The position numbers and the translations under genes were made by a program. DNA of 21,278 nt from CAIXDB01 sp038327915. GTDB lineage: Bacteria > Patescibacteriota > Minisyncoccia > Phycocordibacterales > DATDWN01. Within the stretch, counting starts at the first letter, position 1, and each line of letters opens with the position of its first letter. The notes under the pieces are model-generated. The model ran no database searches. It was not told the DNA's origin and was given only the letters and a program-made list of their open reading frames with translations. Positions 7,324-13,490 of the stretch are shown here, one piece after another. The DNA is taken from positions 1 to 21,278 of the forward strand of contig JBBQLO010000012.1 in assembly GCA_038327915.1 (NCBI GenBank), read 5' to 3'.

Positions 7324-8085
7324 CTACCCTATCTTTTTACTATCCTGCTTAATCATCGAGATAGCTTCACTGACCGTGGTCATAAATTGTGCAGGAAAAA
7401 TGATAGTAGAGTTTTTCTCTGTGGCGATTTCAGACATCGTCTGGAGTGTACGGAGTTGAAGTGCGACGGGGTGAGCCGAAATAATATCAGCAGCTTCTCC
7501 AAGCTTGACGGCTGCCTGAAATTCTCCTTCAGCTGCCACAATTTTTGCTCGCCTTTCGCGTTCTGCTTCTGCCTCTTTGGCCATGGCTCTCTGCATATTA
7601 TCTGGTAGCGTAATGTCTTTAATTTCCACTGCTGTGACCTGAACTCCCCACGGCTCAGTGTGTCCGTCTATAACATCTTTTATTTGCAAGTTTATATCCA
7701 CAGTTTGAGAAAGCAATTGGTCGAGTTGAAACTGTCCGACAACATTGCGTACTGTGGTCTGAGAAATTTGGTTGACTGCGTCATACACGTTTTCAATAGC
7801 AATTGTTGCTTTGATTGGATCAACAACATGATAGTAGGCGACCGCGGCTATGTCGATCGAAACATTGTCTTTGGTAATAATTTTCTGCGACGGGATGTTC
7901 ATGGTGATCGTACGGAGTTTAACCCGAGTCATCTGCTCAAAAATAGGGATGAGAATAATGAGCCCCGGCCCGCGGATACCTTTGCATTTGCCAAGGAAAA
8001 AGATCACTCCCCTTTCATACTCTTTGACCACTCGAAGTGAAGAAAAAATTAGAAACAAAACAACAACAAGAATAATGTATGCCAT
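7324..8085 (-). CDS. Slipin/stomatin-like SPFH (band 7) membrane protein
   Basis: 253 aa. An N-terminal membrane hairpin (residues 2-16) leads directly into the SPFH domain: VVKEYERGVIFFLGK, GPGLIILIPI, then NVSIDIAAVAYYHVVDP and the slipin-typical WGVQVTAVEIKDITLP. The C-terminal part (AKEAEAERERRAKIVAAEGE) is the charged helix that drives oligomer ring formation. Such proteins form large membrane scaffolds and often regulate membrane proteases. Many slipins are encoded next to an NfeD partner; none is present here, and the nearest same-strand gene is 238 bp away. Confidence 0.92.
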   Translation of the reverse strand: MAYIILVVVLFLIFSSLRVVKEYERGVIFFLGKCKGIRGPGLIILIPIFEQMTRVKLRTITMNIPSQKIITKDNVSIDIAAVAYYHVVDPIKATIAIENVYDAVNQISQTTVRNVVGQFQLDQLLSQTVDINLQIKDVIDGHTEPWGVQVTAVEIKDITLPDNMQRAMAKEAEAERERRAKIVAAEGEFQAAVKLGEAADIISAHPVALQLRTLQTMSEIATEKNSTIIFPAQFMTTVSEAISMIKQDSKKIG

Positions 8086-8323
8086 GTGTGCGGGTTAATG
8101 ATATGGAAGTAGTCTAGCATGTCAGGTACTATCCTAACAATTGTATTACTGGAAATCGACACATAAAATTGTGATTACGAGTCAATATTTTTTCATTTTC
8201 TCCTAAACTAATTTTGTCTTGGAATCAGAGATTTCTTCTTTCCGAAGACCTATTTTGAATAATTGTTCTATTTTTAAGATATTTTATACTTCGTCTGGAA
8301 CAGTGCCAAGACAGCTTTAGACA

Positions 8324-8770
8324 TTATTCCTTCTGAATCAGATCCCTTTTACCATCAAAATAACCTTCAATAACAGCAATAATTATTGGATGATCAAATT
8401 TATCCACTAAACCCGCTCGAACAGATTTTTCTATCATTTCACCAGAATAAAATGGAGGAACTTTTTCAGCACAAGAAAGTGTAATATGCGGGTGCACATT
8501 ACTAGATTTAACATTTTTAACCAAAAGAGCATCTCCTTTTTCATCCGAAACTCTTCCAATAATTTCTAATGTCGTTTCACTCCCAACATCTATGCCGTCA
8601 AGTGAATCTGGCTTAAAAGCAATAGTCGAATGATGTCCAAAAACTTTTGGGTGTTTTGGTGTAAAAGTTTGAATTAATTGACGCACATCTTTAACAAAAT
8701 AACCCGTATAAAGTATTTTTAGTTTTTCTTTTGACTCTATTGTATTTATTGGTGTTGGCAGGCCCTCCAT
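8324..8770 (-). CDS. 2H phosphoesterase-like protein, probable RNA 2',3'-cyclic phosphodiesterase
   Basis: 148 aa. Two H-x-T motifs characteristic of 2H phosphoesterases: His47-Ser-Thr49 in GHHSTIAF and His95-Ile-Thr97 in HPHITLS. Family knowledge: paired H-x-T/S motifs open or hydrolyse 2',3'-cyclic phosphates or 2'-5' bonds on RNA. The spacing between motifs (48 residues) is shorter than in LigT/ThpR proteins and the flanks differ, so this is not a standard ThpR; it recalls the phosphodiesterase modules paired with kinases in RNA repair enzymes. It starts 5 bp after the kinase stop, so the two should be co-transcribed. No signal peptide. Function is inferred; another nucleotide phosphoesterase role is possible. 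Confidence 0.65.
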   Translation of the reverse strand: MEGLPTPINTIESKEKLKILYTGYFVKDVRQLIQTFTPKHPKVFGHHSTIAFKPDSLDGIDVGSETTLEIIGRVSDEKGDALLVKNVKSSNVHPHITLSCAEKVPPFYSGEMIEKSVRAGLVDKFDHPIIIAVIEGYFDGKRDLIQKE

Positions 8771-8775
8771 GTATT

Positions 8776-9306
8776 TTATATTAATTTTTCGAAGCTCTTG
8801 TGAATTATATTATTTTCATACACCAATTCAGCATCAATAAGTTTCTGCTCTTCATTGAGGTTAACAAGTAGATCAAATCCATCTTCTATTTCTGGTGGAA
8901 ATTTCTTTAACCCTGCATTCATTCTACCCAACACCGATTCGGGAACTTTTCTTTCTCTCAGACTATTCCTTTTTTTTGCTACTTCTAGATCCACATCAAG
9001 ATATATTCCCTGGATCTTTTCTGATCCGCTTTGCCGTGCAAAACTTATAAAGTCTTTTCTCTGCTTTTGATTTGTAAATGTGGCATCAAAAACAACACTA
9101 TCTCTTTCAGCTAAACTTTTTTTAACTTTCATGTATGCTTCTCCCCAGACATCTCTATTTTTTGACTGATCCTCAGTATTTCCAGTCAAATTATTGCGAA
9201 TGTCATCAGGGCAAATATATACATACCCATTTTTACAAGCAAATTCTTTTAAAACCGTGGTCTTGCCGGACCCAGGAATTCCTATTCCCATAATTACTTT
9301 TTTCAT
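8776..9306 (-). CDS. P-loop polynucleotide kinase-like protein (AAA_33 type)
   Basis: 176 aa. Walker A GIPGSGKTT (residues 9-17), acceptor-side motif PDDIR (33-37), Walker-B-like FDAT (73-76) followed by NQKQR, and a basic lid (KKRNSLRERKVPE, with Arg113, 117, 119, then Arg128). This order matches T4 Pnk-type 5'-polynucleotide kinases and the kinase module of tRNA ligases; related small-molecule or zeta-toxin kinases share the fold. The immediate downstream neighbour is a 2H phosphoesterase, and kinase plus cyclic phosphodiesterase together make the 5' and 3' healing activities of RNA repair. No ligase is in the window. No clear ribosome binding site or close -10 is seen before the ATG. Confidence 0.8.
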   Translation of the reverse strand: MKKVIMGIGIPGSGKTTVLKEFACKNGYVYICPDDIRNNLTGNTEDQSKNRDVWGEAYMKVKKSLAERDSVVFDATFTNQKQRKDFISFARQSGSEKIQGIYLDVDLEVAKKRNSLRERKVPESVLGRMNAGLKKFPPEIEDGFDLLVNLNEEQKLIDAELVYENNIIHKSFEKLI

Positions 9307-9354
9307 ATTTATTTGTTGTTTTGTTAAGATGTCCGAACAGATTTGTCATTCAAT

Positions 9355-9401
9355 GGTAACATACAATTCACCTTTACTTAGAAGTAAAAGGGTTTGTTAC
9401 C
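9355..9401. repeat. Long stem-loop upstream of the kinase/2H operon
   Basis: GGTAAC (9355-9360) pairs with GTTACC (9396-9401) and encloses CCTTTACTT / AAGTAAAAGG with one bulged base. It lies about 50-95 nt upstream of the kinase start, in its promoter or 5' leader. Could be an operator or a leader hairpin; nothing else identifies it. Confidence 0.4.
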
Positions 9402-9480
9402 TTTAATTCTACCCCGTTTGGAAACATGACTAAATTTTAATTCAAATCACCTCGTTCTATACTTGCAAATATAAAAAAGA

Positions 9481-9500
9481 TCGACGATTTGCTACGTCGA
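9481..9500 (-). terminator. Terminator-like hairpin, minus strand
   Basis: TCGACG / CGTCGA stem with an 8-nt loop, followed on the minus strand by TCTTTTTT. It implies a minus-strand transcript arriving from 9506-9780, although no firm gene is there. Confidence 0.4.
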
Positions 9501-9759
9501 GCCTCTCAAAAAAAATTTACCTGAATCCAAGACACAAGTCGTAGCGGTGTACCATTCTCCAGTGGAGACTTTCTAAGATCATTCTCACAAACATGTGTCA
9601 CTGAAATTTTTTCCCGTAACATTCTATGGCTGATAGAAAGCGCCATATGAAAAGAAACCCGAGTGGTATTTCGTCTCTGACTGGAATTAGCGCTAGGCAC
9701 CATTTTCTTTCCTGTATTCCTCACGCAGAGTCTCCCAAACTCTGCTTCCTGGGCACGCA

Positions 9760-9779
9760 AAAACCGCTTTCGCGGTTTT
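9760..9779 (-). terminator. Terminator after tRNA-Leu
   Basis: 8-bp stem AAAACCGC / GCGGTTTT closed by a GAAA tetraloop on the minus strand, followed by TTGCG. It begins 2 nt after the encoded CCA of tRNA-Leu. Confidence 0.65.
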
Positions 9780-9780
9780 C

Positions 9781-9865
9781 TGGTGCCCAGGAGAGGACTT
9801 GAACCTCCACGCCCGAAGGCACCAGCACCTCATGCTGGCGTGTATGCCAATTTCACCACCTGGGC
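9781..9865 (-). tRNA. tRNA-Leu (anticodon GAG)
   Basis: Minus-strand cloverleaf with acceptor GCCCAGG / CCTGGGC, anticodon stem CCAGC / GCTGG and loop ATGAGGT, a long class-II variable arm (TGCCTTCGGGCG) and T-loop TTCAAGT. CCA is encoded and included. The variable arm and A73 fit leucine. Confidence 0.95.
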
Positions 9866-9910
9866 TACACTTTATCAAAAACTTTTGTCTTCTGTATTTG
9901 AGGTACGCCG

Positions 9911-9939
9911 ATTATACCTAAACTTTTGTTTATTTTCAA
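9911..9939 (-). promoter_or_regulatory. Promoter of tRNA-Leu
   Basis: Minus strand TTGAAA, 17-bp spacer, perfect TATAAT preceded by GG. The expected start is about 39 nt before the mature 5' end, so this tRNA has a normal leader. Confidence 0.75.
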
Positions 9940-10010
9940 CTTTCCTTTTAATTTTTATATTCTAATATCCCTGCATACCACGTTTAATCCAAGGAATATG
10001 GTGTGCCCAA

Positions 10011-10060
10011 TTAATTCACGACAAAAAAACACCGTAAGGTGTTTTTTTGTCGTGAATTAA
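10011..10060 (-). terminator. Terminator of rplS with a 23-bp perfect stem
   Basis: Arms 10011-10033 and 10038-10060 are perfectly complementary with a GTAA loop. The core is ACACC/GGTGT flanked by seven A/T pairs, giving U-tracts on both strands, and a further CACGACA/TGTCGTG extension. The rplS stop codon is 12 bp upstream on the minus strand. It could act in both directions. Confidence 0.85.
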
Positions 10061-10071
10061 ATTTCGGATGA

Positions 10072-10503
10072 CTATGCAACTTCTTCTGTAATTTCACTTT
10101 CTGATGTATCTGCAACCTCAACGATCTCTCCCGCCTTAACTGTACGAACATTTCGCATTTGTCGGCGAATTTCTTTAGCCGCTTTGTCGCGAATATGGTA
10201 GAGCTTTGCCCTTCGTACTTTGGACCGTTTGATAGTTTCAACCGAATCGATCATGGGCGAGTACAAGGGAAATATTTTTTCCACACCGACTCCAGAGGCG
10301 ATGCGACGAACAGTAAATGTAGAACCTGCTTCACGACCATGTTTGACGGCAATACAGAGACCTTCAAAAGCCTGCAAACGTGTCTTGCCTTTTTCTTGGA
10401 TTTTCTGCCATACGCGAATAGTATCGCCAGAACGAATGTCGAGATCCTTTCGGTCAGAAACATTGACCGGAGACTGAATTGTGAGGGTGTTTTTCTTTTG
10501 CAT
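10072..10503 (-). CDS. rplS: 50S ribosomal protein bL19
   Basis: 143 aa. The conserved core is complete: DIRSGDTIRVWQKIQEKGKTRLQAFEG, the GVGVEKIFPLYSPMIDSVE segment and the RSKVRRAKLYHIRDKAAKEIR tail. bL19 lies at the 30S-50S interface. Family members are about 110-120 aa; here an acidic C-terminal extension of about 25 residues (VEVADTSESEITEEVA) follows the core. It is not in the usual rpsP-rimM-trmD-rplS operon; its upstream neighbour is an RluA-type pseudouridine synthase and it has its own promoter and terminator. Confidence 0.97.
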   Translation of the reverse strand: MQKKNTLTIQSPVNVSDRKDLDIRSGDTIRVWQKIQEKGKTRLQAFEGLCIAVKHGREAGSTFTVRRIASGVGVEKIFPLYSPMIDSVETIKRSKVRRAKLYHIRDKAAKEIRRQMRNVRTVKAGEIVEVADTSESEITEEVA

Positions 10504-10524
10504 GAGACTAGAGCTAACTGGGAT

Positions 10525-10553
10525 AATCTAACATGACATACTTAATTTTGCAA
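10525..10553 (-). promoter_or_regulatory. Promoter of rplS
   Basis: Minus strand TTGCAA, 17-bp spacer ending in TGT, then TAGATT, i.e. an extended -10. The predicted leader of about 15-20 nt has no Shine-Dalgarno sequence. Confidence 0.5.
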
Positions 10554-10562
10554 ACGTTTATT

Positions 10563-11318
10563 TTAAAGCTTTCGCAAACGCTCAAGTGCATCAGCAAAAT
10601 CTTCTGGGTACGGAGCCGTAACAGTCTGCAGCGCGCTACCTGTTTTTTTAAATGTAATCCGGTATGAATGTAATGCAAGACGAGTAAAACCAAGCGTGTT
10701 TGAATGACCTGGAGCATAAAGAGAATCTGCGACAAGTGGATAGTGTATGGCCTTGAAATGAACCCTGATCTGATGTGTACGACCAGTTTTAGGAAAAACA
10801 TGCACAAAAGAATATTTTTCACTTCCATCTGCATCACTTTCTTTTCCACGAACTATCCCCCGCGCCATCACCGTGTACTCTGTTATTGCTTCCCTCATCT
10901 CCCCTTTTGCACCTCGCTGAGCCGACCATTTACGAAAGTCTTTGCTACTACGCCCAATGGGACGTTCGATAGTGTCATGGTCACGTGTCATACTGCCATA
11001 CACAAAGGCATGATATTCTTTTTTAATTGCCTGTTCTTGGAATTGTTTTTTAAGACACTCAAATCCTTTTTCTGTCTTTGCCACAAGCATCACTCCAGAT
11101 GTTTCCCTATCAAGGCGATGTACAATACCAGACCGCAAAACATTCTCCCCTGTCTGGGTTCGACCTGGCTCTCCAACATTTTTTGACTGAGGATATGTTA
11201 AAAGTACCCAGTCTGCCAGTGTCGTTTCTTCTGTTCGGCCATCACCGTGCACCATCAAACCCACAGGTTTGTCGACCGCGACTATATCTTTGTCTTCATA
11301 AAGAATGCGTATGTTCAT
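10563..11318 (-). CDS. RluA-family RNA pseudouridine synthase (RluD-like)
   Basis: 251 aa. Catalytic Asp70 in HRLDRETSGV, opening motif VDKPVGLMVHG, KKEYHAFVYG, and the RNA-binding GRTHQIRVHF motif with a conserved LHSYRITF near the end. It isomerises uridine in rRNA or tRNA; the exact target cannot be told. The N-terminal S4 domain of RluC/RluD is absent, so this is a minimal catalytic domain. It lies between uppS and rplS on the same strand, 25 bp after uppS, with a weak -10 (GATACA) 5 nt before the ATG. Confidence 0.93.
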   Translation of the reverse strand: MNIRILYEDKDIVAVDKPVGLMVHGDGRTEETTLADWVLLTYPQSKNVGEPGRTQTGENVLRSGIVHRLDRETSGVMLVAKTEKGFECLKKQFQEQAIKKEYHAFVYGSMTRDHDTIERPIGRSSKDFRKWSAQRGAKGEMREAITEYTVMARGIVRGKESDADGSEKYSFVHVFPKTGRTHQIRVHFKAIHYPLVADSLYAPGHSNTLGFTRLALHSYRITFKKTGSALQTVTAPYPEDFADALERLRKL

Positions 11319-11343
11319 TTAAATGTATCATTATTATTGCACT

Positions 11344-12045
11344 CTATTTTCCGAGACGACGTTCCCGCTGAGCATACTCTTTTAAAATTTCTAAAAATTC
11401 TTCTTTTTTAAAATCAGGCCAGAATGTTCTTGTAAAAAAAAGCTCACTGTACACTGTCTGCCATGGTAAAAATCCCGACAGTCGCATCTCACCAGAAGTC
11501 CGAATAATAATATCGGGGTCTGGCAAACCTGTGGTGTATAGTTTCTCCTCAAACTTTTTTTGAAAATCTTCATCTGGAGTATCGGCATTTCCTTCTCGAA
11601 TCAATTCCTTCGTAGCATGCAAAATTTCCTTTCGCCCACCGTACGATACGCAAAAGGCCAGAGTTATACCGGTATTTTTGTCACTTTCACTTTCTAAATC
11701 TCGCATCCCTTTTGCAATATCTTCTGGAAATTGTGCAATGTTCCCCACAAATCGGAGACAAACATTTTTTGCGATTACCTCACGAGCTTGGTCGAGAATG
11801 AATTCACGGATAAGACTGAGAATGAAAGACACTTCTTCCGCCGCCCGCTTCCAATTTTCTTCAGAAAAAGCAAAAACCATAAGTGTGCCTACTTTTGCCT
11901 CGTCCGCACACTTCACTATTTCCTTCAGTGTCTCGTAACCCCGCCTATGACCCTCAAATGCAGGTAGTCCTTTGTTTTTTGCCCACCTTCGATTTCCATC
12001 CATAATAATGCCCACACACTGTGGTGCTTGAGTCTCGTTATTCAT
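11344..12045 (-). CDS. uppS: Isoprenyl transferase, undecaprenyl diphosphate synthase type
   Basis: 233 aa. Catalytic Asp16 in IIMDGNRRWAK, EGHRRGYETL, FAFSEENWKR, and the C-terminal RTSGEMRLSGFLPWQ motif with YSELFF. These residues bind the diphosphates of FPP and IPP. The enzyme builds the long cis-polyprenyl diphosphate that carries cell-wall precursors. The usual RLSNF reads RLSGF here, a mild variation. uppS is often next to cdsA and dxr; here it is followed by the pseudouridine synthase gene. A -10 hexamer (TATCAT) 7 nt before the ATG suggests a leaderless message. Confidence 0.96.
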   Translation of the reverse strand: MNNETQAPQCVGIIMDGNRRWAKNKGLPAFEGHRRGYETLKEIVKCADEAKVGTLMVFAFSEENWKRAAEEVSFILSLIREFILDQAREVIAKNVCLRFVGNIAQFPEDIAKGMRDLESESDKNTGITLAFCVSYGGRKEILHATKELIREGNADTPDEDFQKKFEEKLYTTGLPDPDIIIRTSGEMRLSGFLPWQTVYSELFFTRTFWPDFKKEEFLEILKEYAQRERRLGK

Positions 12046-12052
12046 TTCTAGA

Positions 12053-12058
12053 ATGATA
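12053..12058 (-). promoter_or_regulatory. -10 element (TATCAT) 7 nt before uppS
   Basis: Minus strand TATCAT, TCTAGAA, ATG. Two TCTAGA hexamers flank this region (12047-12052 and about 35 bp further upstream). No good -35 is seen. Confidence 0.35.
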
Positions 12059-12110
12059 CATTATTTTAATTTTTTTTCTAGACCATAAGATTATTTGAAA
12101 ACTAGGTGAG

Positions 12111-12139
12111 TTGAAAAAATAAATTATTTACTGTATAAA
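12111..12139 (+). promoter_or_regulatory. Promoter of tRNA-Val
   Basis: TTGAAA (12111-12116), 17-bp spacer, TATAAA (12134-12139). Only 8 nt separate the -10 from the first base of the mature tRNA, so the transcript may begin at tRNA position 1. Confidence 0.65.
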
Positions 12140-12147
12140 TAAATGAC

Positions 12148-12220
12148 GCGCGATTAGCTCAGTTGGTAGAGCACTTGATTTACACTCATGGGGTCGCAGG
12201 TTCGAGCCCTGCATCGCGCA
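12148..12220 (+). tRNA. tRNA-Val (anticodon TAC)
   Basis: Acceptor GCGCGAT / ATCGCGC with A73, D-arm GCTC / GAGC, anticodon loop TTTACAC, T-arm GCAGG / CCTGC with TTCGAGC. The anticodon stem CTTGA / TCATG has a U-U mismatch at 28:42. No CCA is encoded (next bases CTA). Confidence 0.94.
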
Positions 12221-12260
12221 CTAAAAAGTCTTTTACAAATCTTTTTTGTATCGTTTTTTC

Positions 12261-12289
12261 TTGCCTCATTTCTATACTACGAGTATACT
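12261..12289 (+). promoter_or_regulatory. Probable promoter of the DinB-like gene
   Basis: TTGCCT (12261-12266), 17-bp spacer, TATACT (12284-12289). A second possible -10, TATAAT, is at 12295-12300. The palindrome at 12273-12287 covers the spacer and overlaps the first -10. Confidence 0.4.
12273..12287. promoter_or_regulatory. Palindromic operator candidate TATACT-ACG-AGTATA
   Basis: Perfect 6-bp arms with a 3-nt centre, placed over the promoter of the DinB-like gene. Identical arms and spacing occur at 15984-15998 in front of the XRE regulator gene. Confidence 0.45.
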
Positions 12290-12323
12290 ATCCTTATAAT
12301 TATACGCTTAACACACAGTATCT

Positions 12324-12827
12324 ATGACAGACAGAGAACTTTTTATCGAGACATTACGGTCAGAAATTCCAATATTTGAACGCGTTATGAAAGCTGTCGA
12401 AGACACACCAGCATCAAAACACTCGTACAAACATGACAAAAAATCCCGCACTACGCTTGAGCTACTCTCACATACATTTGGATTAGAGTCAGGAATGTTT
12501 CCAGTGATTATGAAAGTTGGTAAAATTGATTTTGCCACATGGCCTGCGCCGAAATGGACAACAGCCGAAGAAGTCCGCAAAGAATTTGTAAAGAATATGA
12601 AAGCAACACTCAAACTGGCTGAAGCCATGAGTGCTAAAGACTGGAAAGTTCCTGCGATAATGTATATGGGTAAAAAAAATGAAGAGGGTTGGAAGTCAAC
12701 AAAAGGTAAAATGGCATGGGGGTTTCTCCTGGATCTCATTCACCACCGCGGACAACTCTCTACACATTTGCGACCGATGGGTGGAAAAGTCCCGTCCATT
12801 TACAGACAGAGTGCAGACATGCTATAA
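12324..12827 (+). CDS. DinB-fold four-helix protein, putative metal-dependent enzyme
   Basis: 167 aa. The DinB/YfiT pattern is visible: His50 in ELLSHTFGLE, and the C-terminal signature DLIHHRGQLSTHLRPMGGKVPSIY with His140/141 and His148 as likely metal ligands, followed by the usual S-A-D ending. The superfamily includes thiol-dependent transferases and proteins induced by DNA damage; the reaction here is unknown. No signal peptide. The gene stands between two tRNA genes, and the tRNA-Arg promoter overlaps its last codons. A palindrome shared with the XRE gene promoter suggests it may be under that regulator. Confidence 0.85.
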   Translation: MTDRELFIETLRSEIPIFERVMKAVEDTPASKHSYKHDKKSRTTLELLSHTFGLESGMFPVIMKVGKIDFATWPAPKWTTAEEVRKEFVKNMKATLKLAEAMSAKDWKVPAIMYMGKKNEEGWKSTKGKMAWGFLLDLIHHRGQLSTHLRPMGGKVPSIYRQSADML

Positions 12828-12828
12828 A
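12799..12828 (+). promoter_or_regulatory. Probable promoter of tRNA-Arg
   Basis: TTTACA (12799-12804), 18-bp spacer, TATAAA (12823-12828), overlapping the 3' end and stop codon of the DinB-like gene. Confidence 0.4.
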
Positions 12829-12841
12829 TAGCATAAATATT

Positions 12842-12913
12842 GCCCTTGTAGTTCAATGGATAGAACAGCGGACTTCTAAGCCGCTGATGTAAGTTCGATT
12901 CTTACCAGGGGCA
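12842..12913 (+). tRNA. tRNA-Arg (anticodon TCT)
   Basis: Acceptor GCCCTTG / CAGGGGC with A73, D-arm GTTC / GAAC, anticodon loop CTTCTAA, T-arm GTAAG / CTTAC with TTCGATT. The anticodon stem GCGGA / GCCGC has an A-G mismatch at 31:39. No CCA is encoded. Confidence 0.94.
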
Positions 12914-12971
12914 CACTGCAGTGAGACTGACCGAGAGGGCTCAACAGAGTCATGTTTTGTATAATTCAACA

Positions 12972-13004
12972 AAAAATCGACCCTTCCCGTCGGAGTCGAT
13001 TTTT
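12972..13004 (+). terminator. Terminator downstream of tRNA-Arg
   Basis: AAAAATCGAC / GTCGATTTTT, 10-bp perfect stem with a 13-nt interior, ending in five T. It is about 60 nt after tRNA-Arg. Confidence 0.65.
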
Positions 13005-13175
13005 GGTATTTCGATCACTGATTGTCACTCCATAATTTTTATTTTTCTTTTTCATCACCAATCTACTCTTTAGGCATCCCATCACTTAACGCTTTCCTGT
13101 TACACTTCCATCCCGCAGAATATACTTTGCATAGTTCAGTATATCAATATCCCTCACCTTTGCTCCACAGGCTTT
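13005..13175. other. Intergenic stretch, nothing recognised
   Basis: AT-rich DNA between the tRNA-Arg terminator and the repeat remnant. It contains ATATACT / AGTATAT arms 11 bp apart at 13120-13144, but no promoter or gene that I can support. Confidence 0.3.
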
Positions 13176-13301
13176 CTCACAACAGCAGAAGGATTGAAAA
13201 TGCCTGAGAGTATTGGTGGAAGTCTCGACCTCAATAGGCTCACAACAGCAGAAGGATTGAAACTGCCTGAGAGTATTGGTGGAAGTCTTTACCTCAGTGG
13301 T
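13176..13301 (+). repeat. Tandem repeat, two 63-bp units
   Basis: Units of 63 bp (21 codons) differing at about six positions, mainly at the end of each unit. A third, diverged unit starts at 13302. Confidence 0.85.
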
Positions 13302-13361
13302 CTCACAAAAGCTGAAGAAAATCTTTTACAAAAAAAATATCCTACTTTAAGAATATTGTGA
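13176..13361 (+). pseudogene. Remnant of a tandem 21-residue repeat protein gene
   Basis: Two near-identical 63-bp units (13176-13238 and 13239-13301) and the start of a third encode LTTAEGLKMPESIGGSLDL-type repeats, ending in a divergent tail and TGA. The repeat resembles leucine-rich-like beta-solenoid proteins seen in CPR and other bacteria. The frame has no start codon before an internal ATG at 13200; a stop lies at 13071. Everything upstream of the repeats is non-repetitive, so this looks like the surviving 3' end of a larger gene. A 53-aa product from ATG 13200 is possible but has no ribosome binding site. Confidence 0.7.
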
Positions 13362-13434
13362 TATACCAATAATTTTTCTTGCCCTTATAAATAACATACT
13401 CATTAAGAATACTAATCCACAGATAGTCCCTAGA

Positions 13435-13448
13435 CTTTAAATGTAAAG
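13435..13448. promoter_or_regulatory. Small inverted repeat CTTTA-N4-TAAAG upstream of dipZ-like gene
   Basis: Contains ATGTAAAG, the same half-site found repeatedly before the Met/His-rich gene at 16686. It lies about 45 bp before the start codon. A shared regulator is possible but unproven. Confidence 0.25.
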
Positions 13449-13490
13449 TTGACTATACTTATTTTCTTAGCACTTAATTAAATTATTTAT

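Larger units (their letters stand above)
9307..9780. other. Region of about 470 bp without a convincing gene
   Basis: Holds the stem-loop at 9355-9401, a minus-strand terminator-like hairpin at 9481-9500, a hairpin GCAGAGT/ACTCTGC at 9725-9745 and the tRNA-Leu terminator. A minus-strand open frame from ATG 9703 to 9506 (65 codons, rich in Ser, Arg, Thr) ends just before the hairpin, but it has no ribosome binding site, promoter or recognisable family. The stretch between the tRNA-Leu terminator and the hairpin at 9481 could be an RNA; I cannot match it to tmRNA, 6S, SRP or RNase P RNA. Confidence 0.4.

Noticed and set aside
9693..9878. Open frame of 61 codons on the tRNA-Leu strand
   Set aside because: It reads through the tRNA and its terminator; no independent support.
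13120..13144. ATATACT / AGTATAT arms as a third XRE operator
   Set aside because: The spacer is 11-bp class instead of 3 and no gene start follows closely, so it does not fit the other two sites.
13022..13207. Open frame of 61 codons overlapping the repeat remnant
   Set aside because: It is in a different frame from the repeats and has no coding signals.
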